Shown: piece after piece, positions 1 to 6,941 of the stretch
Layout of the letters: each line of letters opens with the position of its first letter
How positions within the stretch are numbered: the stretch's first letter is position 1
DNA from: an uncultured Pseudophaeobacter sp.
GTDB taxonomy: Bacteria > Pseudomonadota > Alphaproteobacteria > Rhodobacterales > Rhodobacteraceae
Length of the DNA: 64,000 bases
Reading direction: 5' to 3'
NCBI GenBank assembly: GCA_905479575.1
Contig: CAJQNB010000041.1
Coordinates: forward strand, 37,678-101,677
Made by a program: the position numbers and the translations under genes
The notes under the pieces: model-generated
Seen by the model: the letters and a program-made list of their open reading frames with translations, nothing else
Database searches by the model: none
Told to the model about the DNA's origin: nothing

Positions 1-12
1 TGGATCCTGAGC

Positions 13-1224
13 CTAGCTGTTCAATTGCTTTTCACGCAGGATTACCAGCAGGATCGCCACCAGCCCGGCGATGGCGGTGGCAAACATCAACAGCAAGAGG
101 GGCACAGCCGTAGAATCGGGTTTCAACAGAAAGCCGGCATAGGCGCTCAGCGCAGCGCCGGCGCCAATCATAATGGCGCCGCTCAGGCCGGAGGCGGTGC
201 CCGCCAGATGCGGGCGGACGGAAATCGCGCCGGTGGTGCCATTGGGAATGGCCATTCCATTGCCCAGGCCGACAAAGCACATAAAGCCAAAGAAGGTGAG
301 GAAGGTATCAGCACCTGCCAGGGCGATAATGAGCGAAACGAGCACGCCAACCCCATTGATGATACAGCCCCACAGCACCATTCGGTTGATCCCGACCCGA
401 CCAGAAAACCGACCCGAGAGAAAGTTGCCAACGAAGTAACCAACAGCCGGCGCAGAGAGGTAGATACCAATTTCCGCACTGCTGAGGCCATAAATCTCGG
501 TGCCCAAAAAGGGCGCACCGCCGAGATAGGCAAAGAATGAGCCAGAGGCGAGGCCTGAGGCCAGAGAGTAGCCCCAGAAGCGGGGAGAGCAGAGCAGTTC
601 AGGGTATTCGGCGAACTGTGCACCCAGCGTTTTGCCGCTTTTATGTGCGGTTTCCCCAAAATCAAAATAGGTAATCGCTAGGGTCAGGGCACCCATCAAA
701 AAGAGCGCCCAGAACACCGCAGTCCAGCCCATCCATTGGTCCAGAAAGCCGCCGATGGCGGGGCCAATCATCGGGACGATGGCCATTCCCATGGTGACAT
801 AGCCGATCATGCTGGCTGCGTCATTGGTATCATACATATCCCGCACCGCGGCGCGGCTTAGCACCATGGTGGCGGCGACGACAGTCTGCGCCACCCGGAA
901 AAAGAAGAACACCTCCACGTTGGTGGCAAAGATACAGCCCACCGTCGCCACCAGAAACAAAGCCATGCTGGCCAGGAGCACCGGGCGGCGTCCCATCTGG
1001 TCCGAAATTGGCCCCACAAATATCTGCACAACTGCGTTGCCAGCGAGGTACAGCGAAACCGACAGCTGCATCACTCGGTAGTCAACCTCGAAATGGCTGG
1101 ACATACTGGGCAGAGCGGCAAGGTGCAGGTTCATTCCCAGCGCGGAGAGACCGGCCAGCAGGATCAATGTTGCAATATGCGGTTTGCTCAGTACGCGCTT
1201 TGGGGAGCTTGGGGAATTTTGCAT
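13..1224 (-). CDS. Bcr/CflA-family multidrug efflux MFS transporter
   Basis: A 403-residue inner-membrane protein with about twelve hydrophobic segments, the usual size for DHA1-type drug:H+ antiporters. The loop after the second membrane segment carries the MFS motif A (GPISDQMGRRP, residues 71-81). The overall sequence resembles Bcr/CflA transporters, which export drugs such as bicyclomycin or chloramphenicol; the real substrate cannot be read from sequence. It lies downstream of, and on the same strand as, the metalloprotease gene with a gap of about 48 bases, but nothing suggests a functional link. The start is the first ATG of the frame, followed by a short polar N-terminus before the first membrane segment. 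Confidence 0.88.
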   Translation of the reverse strand: MQNSPSSPKRVLSKPHIATLILLAGLSALGMNLHLAALPSMSSHFEVDYRVMQLSVSLYLAGNAVVQIFVGPISDQMGRRPVLLASMALFLVATVGCIFATNVEVFFFFRVAQTVVAATMVLSRAAVRDMYDTNDAASMIGYVTMGMAIVPMIGPAIGGFLDQWMGWTAVFWALFLMGALTLAITYFDFGETAHKSGKTLGAQFAEYPELLCSPRFWGYSLASGLASGSFFAYLGGAPFLGTEIYGLSSAEIGIYLSAPAVGYFVGNFLSGRFSGRVGINRMVLWGCIINGVGVLVSLIIALAGADTFLTFFGFMCFVGLGNGMAIPNGTTGAISVRPHLAGTASGLSGAIMIGAGAALSAYAGFLLKPDSTAVPLLLLMFATAIAGLVAILLVILREKQLNS

Positions 1225-1272
1225 ATCTTGGGCTTAGATTAGCTTTTTGGGATTGTCTATTCTAAGATCGTC

Positions 1273-2589
1273 TCAAACGAGAAAGTCATCGCCCAGGCTG
1301 TCCAATGTGACATCCTGTAGCAGCAGGCTGTCACCAGCGCCAAACTCAAACAAGAGCCCCTCGTCTGTGTCTCGTGCTTGATCCAGCAGATCCGCGCTAG
1401 TGCCATGGCCGATAATATTCAGAAGATCTTTGCCGGGTTTGAAGTCGCCGACGGTATCCGAGCCGCCATTATTCTTGAAGATGAAGACATCTTTGCCGCG
1501 TCCGCCGATCAGAAAATCATCACCGGCCTGACCATCCAACCTGTCTTGGCCGCGGTTGCCACTGAGAAAGTCATCGCCACTTCCACCGCGCATCCGGTCG
1601 CCGCCACGGCCCCCAAGCATCACATCATCCCCTTGATCCCCCCACAGGGTGTCACCGCCAGCCCCGCCTTTCATCCGGTCGTCGCCGCCTTTGCCCGCCA
1701 AAAGATCCCTGCCGCCATGGCCGCGCAGCAGGTTGTCCAAACCATTGCCGATAACCCGGTCATTGCCCTTGGCTCCATAGGCGTTTTCGATCTCGGTGCT
1801 GAAGGTTATAATCAGGTCATGCTCCGTATCAAAGGAAGAGAAAGCCCCTTGTCGCAGGTCCAGGGTCACCGGGTGTGTGCGACCCGTTGCATCCAGGGCG
1901 TCGATGCCGCCACTGTCCCAGATGCTGTCCACGGTATTGGTCCTGCAGCCAGTGTAGCGGCTGTTTTCTTCATTGTTGACTGCAGCGCCCCAGATGTTTT
2001 GCAGGGCCAGCACATCAAACAGCATAAGCGCATCACTATGCGCGCCGTTGAAGGGGTTGGCCCGGTAGGACATCAAAGAAAATAGGTTGCTTTCATATTG
2101 GGTCGGCAGGGGAATATCGGCTTCAAATGTATGGCGTAGCCCCATGGCATGTCCCAGCTCATGCAGCAGCAGGTCTGTATGGCGCTCAGACGTCAAGTCC
2201 AGTGTTGCGTCATAGGCAACAAAGCCATCCCATTGGGTTATGTTCTTGTCTTGGTAACGAATGCTGTAGCCACCGCTGCCAATGGTGGCGCCGGGTAGGC
2301 TGACGGCGGCCACGTTCAAATCCGGGTCACTGGTACGTTTGGTCTGAACAAAATCGACGTTGAGGTAGCTTTCAATATGCTCCAATGCCGCCTCAAAGCT
2401 GGCTTTTTCTGCGTCCTTCATGCGGCGCCATCCGTCATAGTCTGCTTGCGTAGGCAGGTCTCCAGGTTCGCTTCCGCCAGCATATTGGTAGGTTATCTTG
2501 ATCGGGGCGCTGCCCGTGGTGTTGAGCGGGTTGCTGATGTGGAAACGCTCGTATTGCATGGCCTTGATTATTTCATCGCGACTTAACAT
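1273..2589 (-). CDS. Serralysin-like M10 metalloprotease with RTX calcium-binding repeats
   Basis: A 438-residue probable secreted zinc protease. The metzincin motif HELGHAMGLRH (residues 143-153) gives three zinc-binding histidines and the catalytic glutamate; the Met-turn follows as SLMSY (about 171-175). Residues about 272-370 hold glycine/aspartate nonapeptide RTX repeats (GGxGxDxLx type), which bind calcium and act with a C-terminal signal for type I secretion. There is no N-terminal signal peptide, as expected for such substrates. No HlyB/HlyD/TolC genes lie beside it, so the exporter must be elsewhere. The cysteine-poor, acidic sequence fits an extracellular protein. Divergent from pccB. 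Confidence 0.9.
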   Translation of the reverse strand: MLSRDEIIKAMQYERFHISNPLNTTGSAPIKITYQYAGGSEPGDLPTQADYDGWRRMKDAEKASFEAALEHIESYLNVDFVQTKRTSDPDLNVAAVSLPGATIGSGGYSIRYQDKNITQWDGFVAYDATLDLTSERHTDLLLHELGHAMGLRHTFEADIPLPTQYESNLFSLMSYRANPFNGAHSDALMLFDVLALQNIWGAAVNNEENSRYTGCRTNTVDSIWDSGGIDALDATGRTHPVTLDLRQGAFSSFDTEHDLIITFSTEIENAYGAKGNDRVIGNGLDNLLRGHGGRDLLAGKGGDDRMKGGAGGDTLWGDQGDDVMLGGRGGDRMRGGSGDDFLSGNRGQDRLDGQAGDDFLIGGRGKDVFIFKNNGGSDTVGDFKPGKDLLNIIGHGTSADLLDQARDTDEGLLFEFGAGDSLLLQDVTLDSLGDDFLV

Positions 2590-2710
2590 TGCTCTGCCCG
2601 AATTTGATTGAGACGAGCCTGATCCTGCGACCTTGATGCTGAACGAAGGGTGAACGCATTACGGCAAGAATGTGTTGCATTGAATCGAATTTGGAAACAA
2701 TGCGAGAAGG

Positions 2711-2768
2711 TTAGCAAATATTCAACTATTCGATATTGATATGCAAAATATTTGCAAATTTGCCATTT
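2711..2768 (+). promoter_or_regulatory. Probable PccR/ScfR operator upstream of pccB
   Basis: An AT-rich stretch with TTAGCAAA (2711-2718), TATGCAAA (2740-2747), a perfect TTTGCAAA palindrome (2751-2758) and an adjoining TTTGCCAT (2759-2766). Established knowledge: in Rhodobacter sphaeroides the short-chain acyl-CoA regulator PccR binds paired TTTGCAAA sites at pccB. The 13-mer TTTGCAAATTTGC (2751-2763) recurs upstream of prpE at 52,176. That the same regulator binds here is inference; its gene is not in the window. Confidence 0.7.
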
Positions 2769-2831
2769 AGGCCTTTGGCTTGGCGCCTCTCGGCGGTAGT
2801 CTGCGGCAAATTCTATATGGGGATCTGTGCC

Positions 2832-4364
2832 ATGAAAGATATTCTGTCCGAGCTGGAAGACCGTCGCGATGCCGCGCGACTTGGTGGCGGCCAGCGCCGC
2901 ATTGACGCGCAACACGGGCGTGGCAAGCTGACAGCACGCGAGCGGATCGAGCTTCTGCTGGATGAGGGCAGTTTTGAAGAGTTCGACATGTTTGTGTCGC
3001 ACCGCTGCACCGATTTTGGCATGGAAGAACAAAAGCCTGCGGGGGATGGTGTCATCACCGGCTGGGGCACCATTAACGGGCGCATGGTCTATCTGTTTAG
3101 CCAGGATTTCACGGTCTTTGGCGGATCCCTGTCCGCAACCCATGCGCAAAAGATTTGCAAGATCCAGGATATGGCCATTCAGAACGGCGCGCCCATCATC
3201 GGTTTGAATGATTCTGGGGGTGCCCGGATCCAGGAAGGTGTCGACTCGCTGGCAGGCTATGCTGAAGTGTTTCAGCGCAACATCATGGCCAGCGGCGTTG
3301 TGCCGCAGATCTCGGTAATCATGGGGCCCTGCGCCGGTGGTGCGGTCTATTCGCCCGCGATGACTGATTTTATCTTTATGGTGAAAGACACCTCTTACAT
3401 GTTTGTGACCGGCCCGGATGTGGTCAAGACTGTCACCAATGAGGTCGTCACCGCCGAGGAGCTGGGCGGGGCGTCCACCCATACCAAAAAGTCCTCTGTC
3501 GCTGATGCGGCCTTTGAAAACGATGTCGAGGCCCTGGCCGAGGTCCGCCGCCTGGTTGACTTTCTGCCGCTCAACAATCGTGAAAAGCCGCCGGTGCGGC
3601 CCTTCTTTGATGAACCCGGTCGGATCGAGGACAGCCTGGATACGCTGATCCCGGCGAACCCCAATTCGCCCTACGATATGAAAGAGCTGATTACCAAAGT
3701 GGCGGATGAGGGGGATTTCTACGAGATTCAGGAAGACTACGCCAAAAACATCATCACCGGCTTTATCCGCCTTGAAGGCCAGACCGTGGGTGTGGTTGCC
3801 AACCAGCCAATGGTGCTGGCGGGCTGCCTTGATATCGACAGCTCGCGCAAGGCAGCGCGGTTTGTGCGTTTCTGTGATTGCTTTGAAATTCCAATCCTGA
3901 CCCTGGTGGATGTTCCTGGCTTCCTGCCTGGCACAAGCCAGGAATATGGCGGTGTGATCAAACATGGTGCCAAGCTGCTGTTCGCCTACGGCGAAGCCAC
4001 GGTACCAAAGGTCACTGTGATCACCCGTAAGGCCTATGGCGGCGCCTATGACGTTATGGCCTCCAAGCACCTGCGCGGCGATTTCAACTATGCCTGGCCC
4101 ACGGCGGAAATTGCGGTGATGGGCGCCAAGGGTGCCACCGAGATCATTCACCGCGCCGATCTGGGCAATGCGGAAAAGATCGCGGCCCATACAGCAGACT
4201 ATGAGGACCGGTTTGCCAATCCTTTTGTGGCAGCCGAGCGGGGCTTTATTGACGAGGTGATCCAGCCCAAATCCACCCGCCGCCGGGTGTCGCGTGCGTT
4301 TGCCTCCCTGCGGGGCAAGTCACTGAAAAACCCGTGGAAAAAGCACGACAACATTCCGCTTTGA
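2832..4364 (+). CDS. pccB: Propionyl-CoA carboxylase beta subunit (carboxyltransferase)
   Basis: A 510-residue carboxyltransferase that moves the carboxyl group from biotin on PccA to propionyl-CoA, giving methylmalonyl-CoA. Both crotonase-like halves are present, with the conserved stretches [12 protein letters not shown] and [16 protein letters not shown] in the N-half and [13 protein letters not shown] in the C-half. Length matches PccB (about 510). The ATG at 2832 is preferred over the upstream in-frame ATG at 2736 because it gives the family N-terminus ([12 protein letters not shown]) and leaves the operator region non-coding. It is the first gene of the propionate locus; pccA and mutase follow on the same strand. 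Confidence 0.97.
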   Translation: MKDILSELEDRRDAARLGGGQRRIDAQHGRGKLTARERIELLLDEGSFEEFDMFVSHRCTDFGMEEQKPAGDGVITGWGTINGRMVYLFSQDFTVFGGSLSATHAQKICKIQDMAIQNGAPIIGLNDSGGARIQEGVDSLAGYAEVFQRNIMASGVVPQISVIMGPCAGGAVYSPAMTDFIFMVKDTSYMFVTGPDVVKTVTNEVVTAEELGGASTHTKKSSVADAAFENDVEALAEVRRLVDFLPLNNREKPPVRPFFDEPGRIEDSLDTLIPANPNSPYDMKELITKVADEGDFYEIQEDYAKNIITGFIRLEGQTVGVVANQPMVLAGCLDIDSSRKAARFVRFCDCFEIPILTLVDVPGFLPGTSQEYGGVIKHGAKLLFAYGEATVPKVTVITRKAYGGAYDVMASKHLRGDFNYAWPTAEIAVMGAKGATEIIHRADLGNAEKIAAHTADYEDRFANPFVAAERGFIDEVIQPKSTRRRVSRAFASLRGKSLKNPWKKHDNIPL

Positions 4365-4375
4365 GCGGGTGTTGT

Positions 4376-4434
4376 CGCGGGGGCTGTCTGCCCCCGCACC
4401 CCCGAAGGTATTTTTGGAAAGATGAAAAGGAAAG
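4376..4434 (+). repeat. GC-rich hairpin repeat / probable terminator after pccB
   Basis: An 8-bp perfect stem (GCGGGGGC at 4377-4384 with GCCCCCGC at 4390-4397) and a 5-base loop, followed by ACCCCCGAAGGTATTTTTGG and an A-rich tail. It lies 12 bases past the pccB stop. I recall near-identical sequences scattered behind genes in roseobacter genomes, so it is probably a dispersed repeat that also acts as terminator or RNA stabiliser. Only one copy is seen here. Confidence 0.6.
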
Positions 4435-4547
4435 CGTGAGGCAATGACAGGGCTTCGGAAAGATCAGGCGTGCACGGTGTCAGCTGTGGTTTGCGGCGCG
4501 CTCGAAGCTGGTGGTCTGCTTGCGGTTTGTGGGCTTGGCGCAACGTG

Positions 4548-4967
4548 ATGCGCGGCAAGTGGCATATCTTTCGCGAAGAGGGCTCTTTGACAGTGGCGCG
4601 CCAAGTCCCGCCGCGCTTTGATGTCGCCGTGTCCGTGGTGTTACCTCCAGCGGAGCCGCTGCGACTGGCGCAGCAGATCCGCCAAGACATGTGGCGGGCG
4701 GTTCAGGCCGTGCGGGGCTTTTCTCCAGTGGTGAAGGTCGAAGAGCAGGGCGATGGCTTGCTGGTCACAGCGGGTGGTCGTGTGGCTGGGCGGGTTCCGG
4801 GTAACTTGGCCTCTGAAATCAAGGCGGTACTGGAGGATGAGGCAAAGCGCAGCCGTTGGCTGCGACATGCAAGGCGAGACAAGAAGCGCTTAAAGAGCGC
4901 GCAATCAGAAGTAAAACTGCACAAATCTACAACAGGGTTTGACAAAGAGGCCGAGACTGGACAATGA
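4548..4967 (+). CDS. Conserved hypothetical protein of the pcc locus
   Basis: A 139-residue protein of unknown function. The frame opens at 4470, but the ATG at 4548 (MRGKWHIFREEG) is preferred because the preceding residues look like read-through of non-coding DNA. The central part (roughly 25-90) is a mixed alpha/beta sequence; the C-terminus is very basic (RSRWLRHARRDKKRLK) and could bind nucleic acid or lie disordered. No signal peptide or membrane segment. Its TGA overlaps the next ATG as ATGA, so the two are probably translationally coupled. Similar small proteins sit between pccB and pccA in related genomes, by recall. No function is assigned. Confidence 0.7.
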   Translation: MRGKWHIFREEGSLTVARQVPPRFDVAVSVVLPPAEPLRLAQQIRQDMWRAVQAVRGFSPVVKVEEQGDGLLVTAGGRVAGRVPGNLASEIKAVLEDEAKRSRWLRHARRDKKRLKSAQSEVKLHKSTTGFDKEAETGQ

Positions 4968-5539
4968 TCTGCCAGCACCAATACCAGACAGCGCGCGCCA
5001 GTGGCGCAGCGCCAGCAGCCCCGCCCGGAGGAGCCCAAGTCATTGGGGGGTGGGGTTGCGGATTTGGTGATTGGCTGTTTCCCCCTGTACAAAAGGTCTT
5101 TTTTGGCGGTGGCCTTTGTCTGCTGCTTGCGGCTCAGATCCTTGAGGCTGAGGAGGCCGCGCTTTCTGGGGCCTTTGTGCCTGTGACGGTGCCCTCGGGG
5201 CAGCAGGTGCTGTTGTCGGAAGTCTTGCTGGACGACAGTCCTGGTGCGCTTTGGGCGCGGTTCCGGTTTGTTGTGCCCGGAATTTCGCGTCAGGCGCCGG
5301 AGGGGGCAGAAGCGGGCGTAGAAGCGGGCGCGGATTTCCAGCGCAGCGCTGCGGATATGGACTATCTGTGCGACTCGCTGGCGCTGGACTATTTGGCCCA
5401 GCATGCCCTGTCCCCCAGCATGGTGGTGATCTCCTTTTCGGACCGCCCGGTAGAATTTGGCACTCCGGATCCCGACGCAACCCAGTTTTTTGAAGCCTAT
5501 CGTCCTGGTGAAGGTCGCTGCATTTGGGAGGCTTTTTGA
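4964..5539 (+). CDS. Conserved hypothetical protein, DUF6497-like
   Basis: A 191-residue protein starting inside the stop of the preceding gene (ATGA). A hydrophobic stretch at about residues 46-57 (FFGGGLCLLLAAQI) may be a membrane anchor or a signal peptide from a later start. The C-terminal two thirds contain a conserved-looking domain with PSGQQVLLSEVLLDD, AADMDYLCDSLAL and a terminal ATQFFEAYRP...CIWEAF. I associate this with the Rhodobacteraceae family DUF6497, from memory and unverified. The position between pccB and pccA is the only hint of role. Confidence 0.7.
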   Translation: MICQHQYQTARASGAAPAAPPGGAQVIGGWGCGFGDWLFPPVQKVFFGGGLCLLLAAQILEAEEAALSGAFVPVTVPSGQQVLLSEVLLDDSPGALWARFRFVVPGISRQAPEGAEAGVEAGADFQRSAADMDYLCDSLALDYLAQHALSPSMVVISFSDRPVEFGTPDPDATQFFEAYRPGEGRCIWEAF

Positions 5540-5753
5540 TGTCTCTACAACATCTTGCGGCGCACTCTTGCGATGGGCGGTGTTTTGCGGCTTTGCGGCC
5601 ACAGCCCCCTGTTCGGGATGGTTTTCGATGTGATTCACCCGGTAATCGGGCTATTCTTGGCGCGAATGGTCACAGTACCCTTCGCAAATTGAGGTTGAGG
5701 CTGGACAGCGCTGCAGGTCCTGGCGGTCTCTTAAACACATTCAGGAGACAGAA

Positions 5754-5894
5754 ATGTCCAAGAGCATCAAGTTTATCACGCTGGCAGGTCTGCTGGCGAT
5801 GGTTGCCGCCTGTGGTAACCGTGAAGAAGAGTTCGTTGTGGTCGATCCCGAACCCATCTCGGTTGAGCCAGTATACACCGGAAAATACAAGTAA
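5754..5894 (+). CDS. Very small putative lipoprotein (46 aa)
   Basis: A 46-codon gene with a good ribosome site (AGGAGA at 5742-5747). A basic N-terminus (MSKSIK) is followed by a hydrophobic core and the lipobox LAMVAAC, with Cys20 as the lipidation site. The mature part is only about 27 acidic residues ending YTGKYK. It is too small for many gene callers. Likely anchored in the inner or outer membrane; function unknown. Confidence 0.7.
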   Translation: MSKSIKFITLAGLLAMVAACGNREEEFVVVDPEPISVEPVYTGKYK

Positions 5895-5963
5895 CGACAC
5901 ATGGGGTCCGGCCCTGTGGCCGGCCCCAGCCGTCCCTCGGGGTGCCGGATCGGAGGCACCATC

Positions 5964-6320
5964 ATGCTAAAGCACCGAGGGTTTCCTGGCCGTCTGCCGG
6001 GAACAGATTTTCAATTTGTCGTTCGTCGCCCCAATCCCAAAGGGGTGACCGAGCTGACCAAACGCGAACGGTTCCGGGATCGCAAACCGGCAGACCGGCG
6101 TGCTGATGCCGCCTTTATGCAGGCTTTGTTGCAGCAGTTTGGCGACCAGCCCTTTGAACGGGGCAACCTGGATGCGGGCCGATTGAGCTGGCTTTTTGGC
6201 CGTGAAGTTCTCCCCGCAGAAGATCCCTTTGATCCGGCTTCCTATGAGGCTCTTCTGGTTCTTGATGTAGAGCTGGCTCAGCGGTCCTTTCCGGAAGCCT
6301 TTGAGGGGAAAAGCCTGTGA
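5964..6320 (+). CDS. Conserved hypothetical protein of the pcc locus
   Basis: A 118-residue soluble protein starting at the ATG preceded by GGAGG (5952-5956); the frame is open further upstream but without a ribosome site. The sequence is rich in Arg and charged residues (TKRERFRDRKPADRRAD), followed by a helical C-terminal half ending in EAFEGKSL. It has no signal peptide, membrane segment or recognised catalytic motif. Same strand and spacing as the rest of the pcc gene string, so probably co-transcribed. Not recognised beyond that. Confidence 0.65.
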   Translation: MLKHRGFPGRLPGTDFQFVVRRPNPKGVTELTKRERFRDRKPADRRADAAFMQALLQQFGDQPFERGNLDAGRLSWLFGREVLPAEDPFDPASYEALLVLDVELAQRSFPEAFEGKSL

Positions 6321-6600
6321 TGCGCGGGGCGAAGCCAGGCGCAGGCGACCAGCGGGGGCGGGGCATGGGCACTGTTGTCGTCGGTCGGATTGTGGGCTTC
6401 GCCCCGTTGTTTAACCCTGCTGAACAGGCTCGCGGTGCGGGCAGGGCGGCGCCAGTGGCGAAAGCCCGCCGAGCGCGCAGCACCTTTGGGCGCAGGGCTG
6501 CTCATTTTTGCGGCTCACACACTGATTTGTTGCCCGCTGGCCCGACAACTGCTTGTTGGAGAAGAGAGCAGCGCTCTCCACAAAAAGGAGTTAAAATACT
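6321..6600. other. Intergenic stretch without a convincing gene
   Basis: 280 bases between a conserved hypothetical gene and the small lipoprotein gene. The forward frames are open but the translations are arginine/alanine-rich and low in structure, typical of GC-rich non-coding DNA. Only the AAGGAG ribosome site of the next gene (6584-6589) stands out. Confidence 0.5.
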
Positions 6601-6804
6601 ATGCGGGCAATCCTTTTCACATCTGCGTTGGGGCTTTGCACAGCCCTGTCAGCCTGTGGCGACACCACCGGCGAACAAGTCGCCTTTGGCGCCGGTGCCG
6701 GGGCCGTCGGATCGGCTTTGCTGGGGGGGCATTTGCTCACCGGTGCGGCCGTCGGTACAGCGGCCAATCTTATCTATTGCAAGGAAAACCCTGGCCGTTG
6801 CTAG
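6601..6804 (+). CDS. Small glycine-rich lipoprotein
   Basis: A 67-residue putative lipoprotein. Hydrophobic signal followed by the lipobox ALSAC with Cys19 as the lipidated residue. The mature part is a glycine/alanine-zipper segment (FGAGAGAVGSALLGG) that could insert in or associate with membranes, and it ends with two cysteines (LIYCKENPGRC) that could form a disulfide in the periplasm. AAGGAG lies about 11 bases before the ATG. Such proteins occur between pccB and pccA in roseobacters, by recall; role unknown. Confidence 0.75.
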   Translation: MRAILFTSALGLCTALSACGDTTGEQVAFGAGAGAVGSALLGGHLLTGAAVGTAANLIYCKENPGRC

Positions 6805-6831
6805 GGCGACTACAGCACCAGTTTCACTGAT

Positions 6832-6909
6832 CTGTCAGCCCCTTCGGGCGACAGCAGATACTCACGCAAGCGCCGCCGGCGAGCCCAGAGCTCGCCTGCG
6901 GCGTTTTGC
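6832..6909 (+). terminator. Tandem hairpins just before pccA (attenuator or terminator-like)
   Basis: Two stem-loops in a row. The first pairs CTGTC/GCCC (6832-6841) with GGGC/GACAG (6846-6854). The second is a long stem, 6871-6884 with 6890-6903, 13 of 14 pairs, 5-base loop, followed by TTTT at 6904-6907. It looks like an intrinsic terminator but ends only about 35 bases before the pccA ATG, leaving no room for a separate promoter. Partial termination or RNA processing is more likely; this is inference. Confidence 0.55.
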
Positions 6910-6941
6910 ATTTCGGCATACAAAAGAACAAGGGACTGCCA

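Noticed and set aside
2583..4190. 535-codon open frame opposite pccB
   Set aside because: Mirror of a clear pccB; the translation has no family features, and long antisense frames are common in GC-rich genes.
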